NCBI RefSeq assembly: GCF_023195515.1
Contig: NZ_JALPKR020000002.1
Location: 3,015,001-3,079,000 of the forward strand
Length of the DNA: 64,000 nt
From: Variovorax sp. S12S4
GTDB lineage: Bacteria; Pseudomonadota; Gammaproteobacteria; Burkholderiales; Burkholderiaceae_C
Direction: 5' to 3'
The notes under the pieces were generated by a model. It saw nothing but the letters and a program-made list of their open reading frames with translations, was not told the DNA's origin and did not search any database. Below are positions 26,063-35,793 of the stretch, in pieces (the first letter of the stretch is position 1; every line of letters starts with the position of its first letter). The translations under genes were made by a program, and so were the position numbers.

Positions 26063-28170
26063 CAGAGGTCCAGTTTCAGGCTGGCGACGACACTGCGTTT
26101 CGCGCCTGGGATCACGTACAAATTGCCCCAAGAGGCGGTGTAGAAGTTCTTGTTGAACAGGTTGTGCACGTCGATCGACACGCGCGCGGTCTTGTTGATT
26201 TGCCAGTAGCTCACCAGCTTGACGGTGGTGTAGGCCGGCAGGGTGTAGGTGTCGGCGTTGTTGCCCGAGCGGTTGCCGACGTAGTTGATGCCGGCGCCCA
26301 CGCCATAGCGGCTGCCGTTGGCCAGCGCATCTTCGCGAATGGCAAACAGGCCGGCACTGGTCCTCGGAATGTTCGTGATGCGTGTGCCGGCCGCCAGCGT
26401 GGCGTCTTTGGAGATGCGGGCGTCGACGTAGGCGAAATTTCCGCTCACCCGCCAGTTCTTGTCGATCTGGCCATAGACGTCGGCTTCGAAGCCGCTGCTC
26501 TTGACTTCGCCGGCGGCCACGGAAAAGCCGGGCGTGTCGCTGGCCGTCAGCACGTTCGTCTTCTTGATGTCGAACACGGCGAAATTGGCGCCCAGGCGCT
26601 GGTCCCGGGTCTGCAGCTTCACGCCGGCCTCGAGGGCGGTGGAGTGCTGCGGATCGAATGCGCGGCCGTTCTTGTCGGTGCCGCTGTTGCCGCGAAACGA
26701 CTTGCCGGCAGACACATACCAGGAGCTCCAGTCGTTCGGCAGATAGGTCAGGCCGGCGCGCGGCGAAACGGCATCGTGCTTCTGGGCACTGTTGCGGTTT
26801 GCGACACGGTCCTCGATGCTCTGCCTGTAATGGTCGTAGCGGGCGCCCACCAGCAGCTTCCATTGCGGCGAAAGGCTGATCTGGTCCTGCACGAATACGG
26901 CGCTCGCGCGCTGGTGCTCGTCTGTACTGGAGGTGAGCGACGTGAGCGGCGGCTGGGGCTTTCCATACACCGGCTGGTAGATATCGATCGGGTAGTTCCC
27001 GGAGCGAAGGATCTCGGTGTTCATCCACAGCCTGGAGGCTTCCACGCCGATGAGCAGCGTGTGGCCCAAGGTGCCGGTCGTGAACTTTCCTTCCAGTTCC
27101 GCCTGGAAGGCGGTGTCGCGCGACGGCAGCTGGCGCCACGTGGCGCGGCGGTTCAGCGTCCGGTTGTCATTGGCCAGCGATGTCGCTTCGGTGTAGTTAC
27201 CGGAAAAGGTGCTTTCCTTGTAGCTCGCACCCACGCGCGCGCGCCAGTTGTCCGACAACTGGCGGTCCAGCGTGAGCTGGTGCGTATTGCTGGTGAGCGT
27301 CATGTTGCCGTCGCCGGGCTCGTTGAGCACGCGGTCGCGGGGCAGGGTGCCGAGCACGCCGCGCACGTTGATCAGCCCGCGGTCCAGCGGCGTCTTCGAA
27401 CGCAGGAACTCGGACTCGTAGTTGAGCACCGTCTTGTCATCGATCACCCAGGTCAGCGCCGGCGCCACCAGGGTGCGCCGGTTGCTCAGCAGGTCGCTGC
27501 GGCTGTCGCCTTCCTCCACCGCCATGTTCAGGCGGTAGGCCACGCTGCGGCCCAGCGCGCCGGTGCTGTCCAGCGTACTGCGGCGCAGGCCCTGGCTGCC
27601 GATGCTGAAGTCGGCCGTGTTGCGGCGCGTGAACTCCGGCTTCTTGGTGACGATGTTGATGGTGCCGCCGGGCTCGCTGCTGCCGTAGACGGCCGAGGCA
27701 GGGCCCTTCAGGAATTCGAAGCGCTCGACGGTGGCGGTGTCGCGCGGCGGGTTGTAGCCGCGGGAGCCGGGAAAGCCGTTGACCAGAAACCCCATGTCGG
27801 TGCTGCTGAAGCCGCGAATACCGAAGTTGTCCCAGGTGCCGCCGAAGTCATTGAGGCGCGTGATGCCGCTCACAAAATCCACCGTGTCGGCCAGGCGCCT
27901 CGCACCCATGTCTTCGATCAACTGGCTGGAGACGATGCGTACCGATTGCGGCACCTCCCGCAGCGGCGTGCTGGTGCGCGTGGCGCCGCTGCTGGTCGTG
28001 GGGTTGTAGCCGCCGGATTCCGGCTCGGCCACCACATGCACTTCGGGCAGCGATGCGCTCGCAGGGTCTGACGGTGCGCTGGCGGTGCCTTGTGCTGTGG
28101 AGAGTGAAGAAATGGAAGCGAGGGGGAGCAAGGCGAAGGCGATGCGTGACGACCGGGTGCGAAATCCCAT
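26062..28170 (-). CDS. TonB-dependent siderophore-type receptor
   Basis: This 702-residue outer-membrane receptor has a signal peptide (RIAFALLPLASISSLSTAQG), a plug domain (REVPQSVRIVSSQLIEDMGA; IRGFSSTDMGFLVNGFPGSR; VERFEFLKGPASAVYGSSEP; GGTINIVTKKP) and a 22-strand-type barrel ending in the C-terminal aromatic/hydrophobic strand VVASLKLDL. The plug signatures are of the FhuA/FpvA siderophore type. ATG 28168-28170 is preferred over an earlier one at 28212. A Fur-like dyad lies 32 bases upstream (28202-28220). It is coupled to the downstream DUF4198-like gene; the ligand is unknown. Confidence 0.93.
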   Translation of the reverse strand: MGFRTRSSRIAFALLPLASISSLSTAQGTASAPSDPASASLPEVHVVAEPESGGYNPTTSSGATRTSTPLREVPQSVRIVSSQLIEDMGARRLADTVDFVSGITRLNDFGGTWDNFGIRGFSSTDMGFLVNGFPGSRGYNPPRDTATVERFEFLKGPASAVYGSSEPGGTINIVTKKPEFTRRNTADFSIGSQGLRRSTLDSTGALGRSVAYRLNMAVEEGDSRSDLLSNRRTLVAPALTWVIDDKTVLNYESEFLRSKTPLDRGLINVRGVLGTLPRDRVLNEPGDGNMTLTSNTHQLTLDRQLSDNWRARVGASYKESTFSGNYTEATSLANDNRTLNRRATWRQLPSRDTAFQAELEGKFTTGTLGHTLLIGVEASRLWMNTEILRSGNYPIDIYQPVYGKPQPPLTSLTSSTDEHQRASAVFVQDQISLSPQWKLLVGARYDHYRQSIEDRVANRNSAQKHDAVSPRAGLTYLPNDWSSWYVSAGKSFRGNSGTDKNGRAFDPQHSTALEAGVKLQTRDQRLGANFAVFDIKKTNVLTASDTPGFSVAAGEVKSSGFEADVYGQIDKNWRVSGNFAYVDARISKDATLAAGTRITNIPRTSAGLFAIREDALANGSRYGVGAGINYVGNRSGNNADTYTLPAYTTVKLVSYWQINKTARVSIDVHNLFNKNFYTASWGNLYVIPGAKRSVVASLKLDL

Positions 28171-28201
28171 TGAGAACTTTGTAGTGCGTTTGAGTGGAGT
28201 T

Positions 28202-28220
28202 ATTGAGAACAAATCTCATT
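28202..28220 (-). promoter_or_regulatory. Fur-box-like dyad upstream of the siderophore receptor
   Basis: ATTGAGA - ACAAA - TCTCATT is a near-perfect inverted repeat (one mismatch), resembling Fur boxes of betaproteobacteria, which centre on AATGAGAA/TTCTCATT. It lies 32 bases before the receptor's start codon. Iron-dependent repression by Fur is the natural reading. Confidence 0.6.
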
Positions 28221-28276
28221 CCCCATTGTAGACGGCGTGGATGGCCGCCCTTGGCCACCGCAGCCTCTGCAGCGCG

Positions 28277-29938
28277 CTACAGCTGGTCTGTCGGCACGAA
28301 CCAGGAGAACAGCAGCAGCTGCAGGCGCGTGAGCAGGCTGGAATCCGGCTCGCTGTCGAGCACCTCGTTGTCCACATCGCCGGTGCCGATCCATTGCACG
28401 TTCTCGCCGTCAGGCATGAGAACCACGCGATAGACGCCTTCGATGTCGTCCAGCTGATAGGCGTACAGCAGCGCCTGGCTCAATTCGAAGCTGCGCACGC
28501 GAACGCCGAACTCGGTGTTCAGCCGCGCCGAGCGGGGATCGAGGTTCATCGAGCCGAGCAGCACCCATTCCCGGTCGACCAGGGCCAGCTTGGCGTGAAG
28601 TCGCCCGCGCGCTTTCTTCAGCAGCGTGCGGAACTGGCGGTTGCGCTTGAGCTGCTGGGTGCTGACCTCGTACAGGTTCACGCCCAGCTTCAGCATGTCG
28701 ACCCGGTAGCGGTTGTAGTTGATGTTCACCAGCGGCTCGTCGCTGTCGGCCAGCGAATTGGTGATGACGCTGATGCGCACGCCGCGCGCCCGGCCTTCGC
28801 GGATGCGCGCCATGCCGTCTTCGCCCGGAATGAAGTACGGCGAAATCACCACCACGTCCGAGCGCGCGCTCGCGGTCATTTCATGGAACCGCGCCGCAAG
28901 CGATTCGGCCGGCGATGCAAGAGTGCCCAGCGCCTTGTTGGGGCTGTCCGCTGCGGCATGGGCTTCGGCCCGCATCCACTTCACCCGGCCGATGTCGGCA
29001 AGCTGCGTGCCGAGCGGCGCGTCGCCCAGCAGGTCGGTGCCGGCAAGAGGGGCGGGCGGCGGCGCATGGATGGGCGAAGTGGCGGCTTCGAGCTCCGCTT
29101 TCAGCAATTCCGGGCTGTCGCTGGCGCCGGCAATCCGCTGGAGCGGGTAGACCACGTCGCTGTTCCAGTAGGTGTCGAAGATGCGCGCCGCCTCCGGCAC
29201 CACGGGCCCGGCCATGATCAGTTCGAAATCGATGAAGTTGGCGCCTTCGCTGCGCAGGAAATACTCGTCGGCCAGGTTGCGCCCGCCGGCGATCGCCATC
29301 GCGCCGTCGGCCACGAAGAGCTTGTTGTGCATGCGGTGGTTGAGCCGGCGAAAGTCGGCGAAGAACTCGATCCACCGCGTGGCCGAGTGGTCGCGGGCGT
29401 TCACGAACGGGTTGAAAAGGCGGACCTCGGCATTGGGCTCCGCGGCAAGGCCGAGCAGCAGGCGGTCCATGCCGGCGGTATAAAAATCGTCGAGCAGCAG
29501 GCGCACCCGCACGCCGCGACGGGCGGCATCGCGCATTTCGCGCAACAGCAGGCGGCCGGTCTTGTCGTTGCCGAGCTGGTAGGTCTGCACGTCCAGCGAG
29601 GCTTGCGCCTGACGAATCAGCTCGAAACGGGCGTCCAGCGCAAAAGAGGCCTCGACCAGCGGGCGGATGCTCGAGAGCCCGTCCTGCGCGGCGCTAAGGC
29701 TTGCCGCCGCCCGGCCAAGCGTGGTGGCGGGGGAGGCTGCGATCGACAGCGTGGGCGGCTCGGGTGCGCGAGGGGGAAGACCGGCACAGCCCGCCAGAGC
29801 AAGCGCAAGTGCGGAGCCGACCAGCCGCAGGGGCCGAGCCGCGCAACGCGGAGAACGAGAGTGCAATGAGCTTGAGCATGAGACCGGCCATCGCACGGGG
29901 CGTGCGGCCGGGATCGTAGCCGCTTTGCTTGCCGCCAC
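28277..29938 (-). CDS. Phospholipase D-family lipoprotein (cardiolipin synthase ClsC-like)
   Basis: The protein of up to 553 residues has two complete HKD motifs: H204-N-K206-x4-D211 (HNKLFVADGAMAIAGGRN) and a second near residue 470 (HAKLALVDREWVLLGSMN). Domain layout matches YmdC/ClsC-type cardiolipin synthases. A lipobox LALALAGC puts the lipidated Cys at residue 51, so the true start is probably later than 29938; the first 30-35 residues are not a plausible signal sequence. It would act at the membrane, exchanging phosphatidyl groups. It lies 64 bases upstream of the receptor's Fur-like box on the same strand. Confidence 0.9.
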   Translation of the reverse strand: MAASKAATIPAARPVRWPVSCSSSLHSRSPRCAARPLRLVGSALALALAGCAGLPPRAPEPPTLSIAASPATTLGRAAASLSAAQDGLSSIRPLVEASFALDARFELIRQAQASLDVQTYQLGNDKTGRLLLREMRDAARRGVRVRLLLDDFYTAGMDRLLLGLAAEPNAEVRLFNPFVNARDHSATRWIEFFADFRRLNHRMHNKLFVADGAMAIAGGRNLADEYFLRSEGANFIDFELIMAGPVVPEAARIFDTYWNSDVVYPLQRIAGASDSPELLKAELEAATSPIHAPPPAPLAGTDLLGDAPLGTQLADIGRVKWMRAEAHAAADSPNKALGTLASPAESLAARFHEMTASARSDVVVISPYFIPGEDGMARIREGRARGVRISVITNSLADSDEPLVNINYNRYRVDMLKLGVNLYEVSTQQLKRNRQFRTLLKKARGRLHAKLALVDREWVLLGSMNLDPRSARLNTEFGVRVRSFELSQALLYAYQLDDIEGVYRVVLMPDGENVQWIGTGDVDNEVLDSEPDSSLLTRLQLLLFSWFVPTDQL

Positions 29939-30006
29939 GCCGGACGCCGATGGCGTAACGCCCTTGGCCGCTCTCGGGAAATTGGAACAAATGAGACTTT
30001 ATAACT

Positions 30007-30030
30007 ATTAGAATACGAATCGTTCTTAAT
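30007..30030 (+). promoter_or_regulatory. Candidate Fur box upstream of the second receptor
   Basis: ATTAGAA (30007-30013) and TTCTTAAT (30023-30030) form an imperfect dyad around an AT-rich centre, 22 bases before the start at 30053. The surrounding 40 bases are strongly AT-rich, as expected for a promoter. Similarity to a Fur box is moderate; the role is inferred from the receptor downstream. Confidence 0.45.
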
Positions 30031-30052
30031 AATGTTTCGGAGTGGAGCAGGA

Positions 30053-32155
30053 ATGACGAGGTTGATGGCGGGGCGCAAGGTCGCATCGGTGCTGGCGGGA
30101 TGCATGGCAATTTATGTGCATCAGCAGGTTTTGGCCCAGGCTCCGGCGCCCGGCGCATTGCCGGAAATCAGGGTGGATGCGAGTGCAGAGGCCGAAACCG
30201 CGACTTCGCCGGTGATCGGCTATCGCGCGAGGAATGCCGCCACCGCCACCAAGACCGACACGCCGCTTTCCGAAACGCCCCAGTCGGTGACCGTGGTCAC
30301 GCGCGACCAGATGGTGGACCAGGGCGCGGGCAATCTGCAGGACGCACTCAACTACGCAGCCGGCGTGCGCTCGGACGCCTACGGCCTCGACTCGCGGACC
30401 GACTCGGTGCGCATCCGCGGCGCTTCGCCCGACATTTACCTGGACGGCCTGCGCCAAGCGTACGGCTACTACACCAGCACCACGCGCACCGAGCCCTACA
30501 CGCTGGAGCGGCTCGAAGTGCTGCGCGGCCCCTCGGGCATGCTGTTCGGCGCGGGCACTGCCGCGGGCGTGGTCAACATGGTGAGCAAGCGCCCGCTGCA
30601 AGAGGCGCAGCGCGAAGTGGGTGTGCAGTTCGGCAGCTTCGGCCGCAAGCAGATCCAGGCCGACCTGACCGGCCCGCTGAACGCGGACGGCTCGCTGTCT
30701 TACCGGCTGATCGCATTGCAGCGCAAGTCGGACACGCAGGTCGACTACGTGCCCGACGACCGCAGCGTCATTGCGCCGTCGTTGACGTGGCGGCCCAGTG
30801 CGGCAACCTCGCTCACGCTGCAAGGCCTGTACCAAAAGGACAAGAGCGGCAGCAGCTCGCAATTCTTCCCGTGGGCGGGCACGTTGCTGCCGAACCCGAA
30901 CGGACGCATTCCCACCAGCCGCTTCATCGGCGAGCCGGGCTTCGATTACTACGACAGCGAGCGCAAGACCTTCGGCTGGCAGTTCGAGCACAAGTTCAAC
31001 GAGAACTGGACCCTGCGGCAGAACTTCCGCTATGCGCAAAACGAAAACGACAACCGCTACCACTACGGGGCGGCCTTCAGCGGTGCCGAGAGCTGGGACG
31101 CGACGGACCCGATCTTCAGGCGCGTGCTGGGCCGCTACTACGACAGCTACCTGACGCGCAACCGCACGCAGACGCTCGACAACCATGTCGAAGGACATTT
31201 CCAGACCGGCGCGCTCAAGCACACGCTGCTTGTGGGCGCGGACTTCGCGCGCCAGCGCGAAAACGTCTGGGGCGGCACCACGTACGACACCATCGACGCC
31301 TATGCGCCTGTGTATGGCCACGTCGACATGCCCATTCGCGATGCGCGGCCGCGCACCCGCCAGCGCCAGAACGGCTTCTACCTGCAGGACCAGATGAAGC
31401 TCGACAACTGGATCTTCGTGGCGGGCCTGCGCCACGACAAGGCCGTTTCGAGCGCGGAAGGCAGCGACGCCGAAAAGAGCAGCGCAACCACCAAGCGTTT
31501 CGGCGTGATGTACGCCATGCCTTCGGGCTGGTCCCCGTACCTGAGCTACAGCGAGTCGTTCACGCCGCAGTCGCCGCGCAACGGGCAGATCTTCTCGCCC
31601 CTGCGCGGTGAGCAGTGGGAAGCCGGCGTGAAGTACGAGCCGAAAGACCGCGCGCTTGCGTTCAGCGCGGCGGTGTACGACCTGCGCGAGAAGAACCAGA
31701 TCACTTCGCCGTCGCCCAACGTGTACACGCAGGTCGGCAAGACCAAGACCCAGGGCCTCGAACTCGAAGCCAAGGGCTCGATCGGCTCGAACCTCGACCT
31801 GATCGCGCACTACAACTACACCGATGCGGACGAACTGATCGAGGGCCTGCCCAAGCACCAGGCGAGCGTCTGGGCCAAGTACCGCTTCTCGATCGGCGGC
31901 CTCAGCGGGTTCTCGGCCGGCGCGGGCGTGCGCATGATGAGTTCGTTCCGCGACCTGCAGTCCGGCGCGGGTCCACGGGTGCCGGGGGTGACGTTGCTCG
32001 ATGCCGTCTTTGCCTACGAAAATGCCAACTGGCGCTATGCGCTCAACATCAACAACCTGACGGACAAGGTCTACTTCAGCACCTGCCTTTCGCGCGGTGA
32101 CTGCTGGTACGGCTCGCGCCGAAGCGTGGTGGCAAGCGCAACCTACCGCTTTTGA
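30053..32155 (+). CDS. TonB-dependent siderophore receptor (FhuA/FoxA type)
   Basis: This 700-residue receptor has a signal peptide (VASVLAGCMAIYVHQQVLAQ), a plug with ETPQSVTVVTRDQMVDQGAG, VRIRGASPDIYLDGL and LERLEVLRGPSGMLFGAGTA, and a barrel ending SVVASATYRF. GVVNMVSKRP closes the plug. ATG 30053 is chosen over 30032 because GGAG (30044-30047) is well placed. Family type and the adjacent PepSY gene suggest ferric siderophore uptake, with reduction of the imported complex by the PepSY protein. The gene pair is 30 bases apart. Confidence 0.93.
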   Translation: MTRLMAGRKVASVLAGCMAIYVHQQVLAQAPAPGALPEIRVDASAEAETATSPVIGYRARNAATATKTDTPLSETPQSVTVVTRDQMVDQGAGNLQDALNYAAGVRSDAYGLDSRTDSVRIRGASPDIYLDGLRQAYGYYTSTTRTEPYTLERLEVLRGPSGMLFGAGTAAGVVNMVSKRPLQEAQREVGVQFGSFGRKQIQADLTGPLNADGSLSYRLIALQRKSDTQVDYVPDDRSVIAPSLTWRPSAATSLTLQGLYQKDKSGSSSQFFPWAGTLLPNPNGRIPTSRFIGEPGFDYYDSERKTFGWQFEHKFNENWTLRQNFRYAQNENDNRYHYGAAFSGAESWDATDPIFRRVLGRYYDSYLTRNRTQTLDNHVEGHFQTGALKHTLLVGADFARQRENVWGGTTYDTIDAYAPVYGHVDMPIRDARPRTRQRQNGFYLQDQMKLDNWIFVAGLRHDKAVSSAEGSDAEKSSATTKRFGVMYAMPSGWSPYLSYSESFTPQSPRNGQIFSPLRGEQWEAGVKYEPKDRALAFSAAVYDLREKNQITSPSPNVYTQVGKTKTQGLELEAKGSIGSNLDLIAHYNYTDADELIEGLPKHQASVWAKYRFSIGGLSGFSAGAGVRMMSSFRDLQSGAGPRVPGVTLLDAVFAYENANWRYALNINNLTDKVYFSTCLSRGDCWYGSRRSVVASATYRF

Positions 32156-32185
32156 TAATTCTCTTTCGATGGGAGCAGTGACGAC

Positions 32186-33388
32186 ATGATGAACAGCCGA
32201 AAGATCAAGACCTGGGCCTGGGTACACAAGTGGAGCAGCCTTGTGTGCACCGTGTTCATGCTGCTGCTGTGCATCACGGGCCTGCCGCTGATCTTTCATC
32301 ACGAGATCGGCCATCTTCTGGGCACCGAGGTCGAAGCGCCCAAGATGCCCGCGGACACGCCGCGCGTGAGCCTGGACCGCGTGCTCGAAACGGCGCGCGC
32401 CAAGCACCCCGACCGCGTGGTGCAGTTCGTCTCGCAGCCCGAGGACGACGACGGCCTCTGGCTCGTCACGCTCACGCCCACGCCTGAACCCACCGAAGAC
32501 TTCAAGTCGGTCGCCATCGATGCGCGCACCGGCGTCGTGCTGGCACAGCCCAAGTTCGACGAGGGCTTCATGTACGTGATGTTCAAGCTGCACGTCGACC
32601 TGTTCGCAGGCCTGGCGGGCAAGCTCTTCCTGGGCTTCATGGGCTTGCTGCTGCTCGTGGCCATCGTTTCCGGGGTGGTGCTCTATGCGCCGTTCATGCG
32701 CAAGCTCGACTTCGGCACGGTGCGGCGCGAGAAGCGGCCACGCCTCAAGTGGCTCGACCTGCACAACCTGCTGGGTATCGTCACGCTGGTGTGGCTGTTC
32801 GTGGTGGGCTCCACCGGCATGATCAACACCTGGGCCGACCTGATCATCAAGTACTGGCAGTACGACCAGCTCAGCACGCTGCTTGCGCCTTACAAGAACG
32901 AGCCGACCGTCCCCGCAGCCGAGCGCGGATCGGTGCAGCGTTCGATGGAAGTCGCGCTGAAGCAGGCGCCCGACATGAAGCTGTCTTTCATCGCGTTCCC
33001 GGGCACTTCGTTCTCGAGCCCGCACCACACCACCTTCTTCCTGCGCGGCAACGAGCCCTTCACCTCGAAGCTGCTGAAGCCGGTACTGGTCGATGCGAAG
33101 ACCACGCAGGTGACAGCCTCGCCCGAGATGCCGTGGTACCTGACGGCGCTGCTCGTGTCGCAGCCTCTGCACTTCGGCGATTACGCGGGCATGCCGATGC
33201 AGATCATCTGGGCGCTGCTCGACATTGCCACCATCATCGTGCTGGGCAGCGGGCTTTATCTGTGGCTCAAGCGCGGCAACACCGTGCCGACACCGGCCGC
33301 GCCAACAGCTGCGGGCAGTGCAGGGCGAGCGCCGCAGCATGGCGGGCAGCAGCCTGACCCGGCCCCGGCCATGAAGGTGCAGGCATGA
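32186..33388 (+). CDS. PepSY-domain membrane protein, probable siderophore-iron reductase
   Basis: The 400-residue inner-membrane protein has four or more transmembrane helices: WAWVHKWSSLVCTVFMLLLC at the start, LGFMGLLLLVAIVSGVVLYA, LLGIVTLVWLFVVGSTGMIN and IIWALLDIATIIVLGSGLYL. A periplasmic PepSY region follows the first. Conserved His residues (H14, H38-H39, H133, H190) at helix ends fit heme binding as in FpvG/PiuB-type iron reductases. A Pro/Ala/Gln-rich tail ends the protein. It overlaps the following small gene by four bases (ATGA), so all three genes form an operon with the receptor. Confidence 0.88.
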   Translation: MMNSRKIKTWAWVHKWSSLVCTVFMLLLCITGLPLIFHHEIGHLLGTEVEAPKMPADTPRVSLDRVLETARAKHPDRVVQFVSQPEDDDGLWLVTLTPTPEPTEDFKSVAIDARTGVVLAQPKFDEGFMYVMFKLHVDLFAGLAGKLFLGFMGLLLLVAIVSGVVLYAPFMRKLDFGTVRREKRPRLKWLDLHNLLGIVTLVWLFVVGSTGMINTWADLIIKYWQYDQLSTLLAPYKNEPTVPAAERGSVQRSMEVALKQAPDMKLSFIAFPGTSFSSPHHTTFFLRGNEPFTSKLLKPVLVDAKTTQVTASPEMPWYLTALLVSQPLHFGDYAGMPMQIIWALLDIATIIVLGSGLYLWLKRGNTVPTPAAPTAAGSAGRAPQHGGQQPDPAPAMKVQA

Positions 33389-33564
33389 AGCCCCGCCACG
33401 CCTTCCGGCGCTTGTGGGGCTGGCCGATCGTGCTGGGCGTGCTGACGTCCATCGGCCTGATTTCCGCGCTGTTCAGCGACGGCGGCTTGGGCGACATGCT
33501 CGCCTGGTTCGCACTGGGCATTCCCGTCGCGGTGTGCGGCTGGTACGGCTGGCGCAGAACCTGA
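33385..33564 (+). CDS. Small two-helix membrane protein of the PepSY operon
   Basis: This 59-residue protein overlaps the PepSY stop (ATGA at 33385-33388). It has a basic N-terminus (KPRHAFRRLWGW) followed by two hydrophobic segments, PIVLGVLTSIGLISALF and MLAWFALGIPVAVCGWYG, joined by a short acidic loop. Similar short proteins sit after PepSY genes in iron-uptake operons of Burkholderiales and probably assist the membrane reductase. It is easily missed because of its length. Confidence 0.8.
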   Translation: MKPRHAFRRLWGWPIVLGVLTSIGLISALFSDGGLGDMLAWFALGIPVAVCGWYGWRRT

Positions 33565-33648
33565 TCTGAGAACCTGGGCTGGCTGCTTCGGCCCGCGCGG
33601 GTTGTTGCTAGTACGTGCACCGCCGCGCGCCGAAGCAGAATCGGCGCG

Positions 33649-35793
33649 ATGATGAAGCCCGCACTCGCCGCCACCGCCACTGCCGTTCGCCTGTTGCTGC
33701 TGGGGGCTCCGCTCGCTGCCCAGGCGCAACAGGCGACTCCTCCAGACGCAGACCGCGGCCGCCTGCCCGAAGTGACGGTGTCCACGCCCCGCGGCGAGGT
33801 CGCGCCCTTCAACGTTCCGGGCTCGGTCGATCGCGTCGACGGCGCGGAGATGCGAGACAACCGGCTGCAGGTCAATTTGTCCGAAAGCCTGGGCGGCGTT
33901 CCGGGCCTGCAGGTGCAAAACCGCATGAACTATGCGCAAGACCTGCAGCTGTCGATTCGCGGCTTCGGTGCGCGCTCCACCTTCGGGGTGCGGGGCGTGC
34001 GGCTGTATGTCGACGGTATTCCTGCCACGCTGCCCGACGGCCAGGGCCAGACTTCCAACATCGACATCGGCTCGCTCGATCGCGTCGAGATCCTGCGCGG
34101 ACCGTTTTCGGCGCTCTACGGCAACTCTTCGGGCGGCGTGCTGCAGGCCTTCACCGCGTCGGGCGAGGGCGCGCCGCGCCTTTCGTATTCGGCGGCCGGC
34201 GGGAGCTTCGGTACCTGGCGGCAGTCGCTGCAAGGCAGCGGATCGCAAGGCGCAATCGATTACCTGCTGAACGCCAGCCGCTTTCAGACCGACGGCTGGC
34301 GCGAGCACAGCGCGGCCCGGCGCGACATCGCCAACGGCAAGCTCGGCATCGCGCTGGACAACGGCGACAAGCTCACACTGGTGCTCAACAGCGTGCGCAT
34401 CAGCGCGCAAGACCCGCTGGGCCTCACGGCCGACCAGTACGCGCTGGCGCCACGCAGCGCGGCGCTGGCCACGCAGTTCGACACGCGCAAGACGGTCGAG
34501 CAGACGCAGGCCGGCCTGCTCTATGAACGACGCGTGAGTGCTTCGCAGTCGCTGCGGCTCATGGTGTACGGCGGCGAGCGCAAGACCGTGCAGTACCAGT
34601 CGATTCCGCTCGGCCCTCAACAGAATCCGCTGCATGCGGGCGGGGTGATCGATCTGTCGCGCCAGTACGGCGGGGTCGACCTGCGCTGGACCGCCGCATT
34701 GCAGATGGCCGACCGGCCGCTCGACCTTGCCGTGGGCCTTGGCTACGACAGCCTGCGCGAGCAGCGCCGCGGCTACGAGAACTACCTCGGCCGCGTGGCC
34801 TCGCCCGTGCTGGGCGTGCAAGGCCGCCTGCGGCGCAGCGAGCGCAACGAGGTCTGGAACCTCGACCCCTATGCACAAGCCACCTGGCGCCTGGCCGAGC
34901 AGTGGACGCTGGAGGCCGGCGTGCGCCGAAGCAGCGTGCACTTCGATTCGCAAGACCGCTATATCGTGGGCGCCAACCGCGACGACAGCGGCAGTGCGCG
35001 CTACAGCAAGACGCTCCCGGTCGCCTCGCTGCGCTACGAGGCAACGCCGGACCTGGCGCTCTACGGCTCGATCGGCCGCGGCTTCGAGACGCCCACGCTC
35101 AACGAACTCTCGTACCGGGTGGGCGGCGCCAGCGGGCTCAACTTTGCCTTGCGGCCCTCGGTCAACGACAGCGTGGAAGTGGGTGCCAAGGCAAGGCTGG
35201 GTGGAGGCCTGCTGACGGCCGCGCTGTTCCAGACCCGCACCCGCGACGAGATCGTGACCGACACCAACAGCGGTGGCCGCGCCACGTTCCAGAACGCGGG
35301 CCGCACGCGGCGCAACGGATTCGAACTGGCTTGGCAGCATGAAACGGCCAACCACTGGCGCACGCAGCTTGCCTATACATGGCTGGACGCACGCTACCGC
35401 GATGCCTTCTGCTCGCCGTCGCCCTGTGCGGTATCCAACACAGTGGCGGCGGGCAACCGCATTCCCGGCATTGCACGGCAATCGCTCTTTGCATCGCTCG
35501 GCTGGGTGCCGCCCGAAGGCTGGCGGGCCGGCGCCGAGGTGCGCGCGCTGGGCCGCATGCAGGCGAACGACGCCAACACCGCCAGCGCGCCGGGCTACGC
35601 GGTCGCGGCGCTCTACGCCGGCTACTTGAAGAAGTGGGAGCGTTGGGAGTTCAACGCCTTTGCGCGGGTCGATAACCTGTTCGACCGCCGCTATGTGGGG
35701 TCGGTCATCGTCAACGAGGGCAATGCGCGCTATTACGAGCCCGCGCCGGGCCGCAACTGGACGGTAGGCCTGAGCGGCGCTTACCGCTTCTGA
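33649..35793 (+). CDS. TonB-dependent receptor
   Basis: This 714-residue receptor has a signal peptide ([14 protein letters not shown]), a TonB-box-like LPEVTVST, a plug with [40 protein letters not shown] and [20 protein letters not shown], and a barrel ending in LSGAYRF. The plug is of the FecA/IutA-like group rather than the FhuA group of the two receptors to the left. No Fur-like box was seen in the 84 bases before it. Its last 13 bases overlap the end of the convergent metK. The ligand is unknown. Confidence 0.92.
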   Translation: MMKPALAATATAVRLLLLGAPLAAQAQQATPPDADRGRLPEVTVSTPRGEVAPFNVPGSVDRVDGAEMRDNRLQVNLSESLGGVPGLQVQNRMNYAQDLQLSIRGFGARSTFGVRGVRLYVDGIPATLPDGQGQTSNIDIGSLDRVEILRGPFSALYGNSSGGVLQAFTASGEGAPRLSYSAAGGSFGTWRQSLQGSGSQGAIDYLLNASRFQTDGWREHSAARRDIANGKLGIALDNGDKLTLVLNSVRISAQDPLGLTADQYALAPRSAALATQFDTRKTVEQTQAGLLYERRVSASQSLRLMVYGGERKTVQYQSIPLGPQQNPLHAGGVIDLSRQYGGVDLRWTAALQMADRPLDLAVGLGYDSLREQRRGYENYLGRVASPVLGVQGRLRRSERNEVWNLDPYAQATWRLAEQWTLEAGVRRSSVHFDSQDRYIVGANRDDSGSARYSKTLPVASLRYEATPDLALYGSIGRGFETPTLNELSYRVGGASGLNFALRPSVNDSVEVGAKARLGGGLLTAALFQTRTRDEIVTDTNSGGRATFQNAGRTRRNGFELAWQHETANHWRTQLAYTWLDARYRDAFCSPSPCAVSNTVAAGNRIPGIARQSLFASLGWVPPEGWRAGAEVRALGRMQANDANTASAPGYAVAALYAGYLKKWERWEFNAFARVDNLFDRRYVGSVIVNEGNARYYEPAPGRNWTVGLSGAYRF

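Noticed and set aside
26164..28071. A long + strand frame antisense to the first TonB receptor
   Set aside because: The receptor on the other strand has full plug and barrel signatures; this frame has only biased composition.
28241..29869. A 542-codon + strand frame over the phospholipase D gene
   Set aside because: The opposite strand carries two HKD motifs and a lipobox; this frame has none.
30026..33340. A 1104-codon minus-strand open frame across the second TonB receptor and PepSY genes
   Set aside because: It mirrors the real + strand genes. The product is His/Arg/Val-rich without domains, typical of antisense frames in GC-rich DNA.
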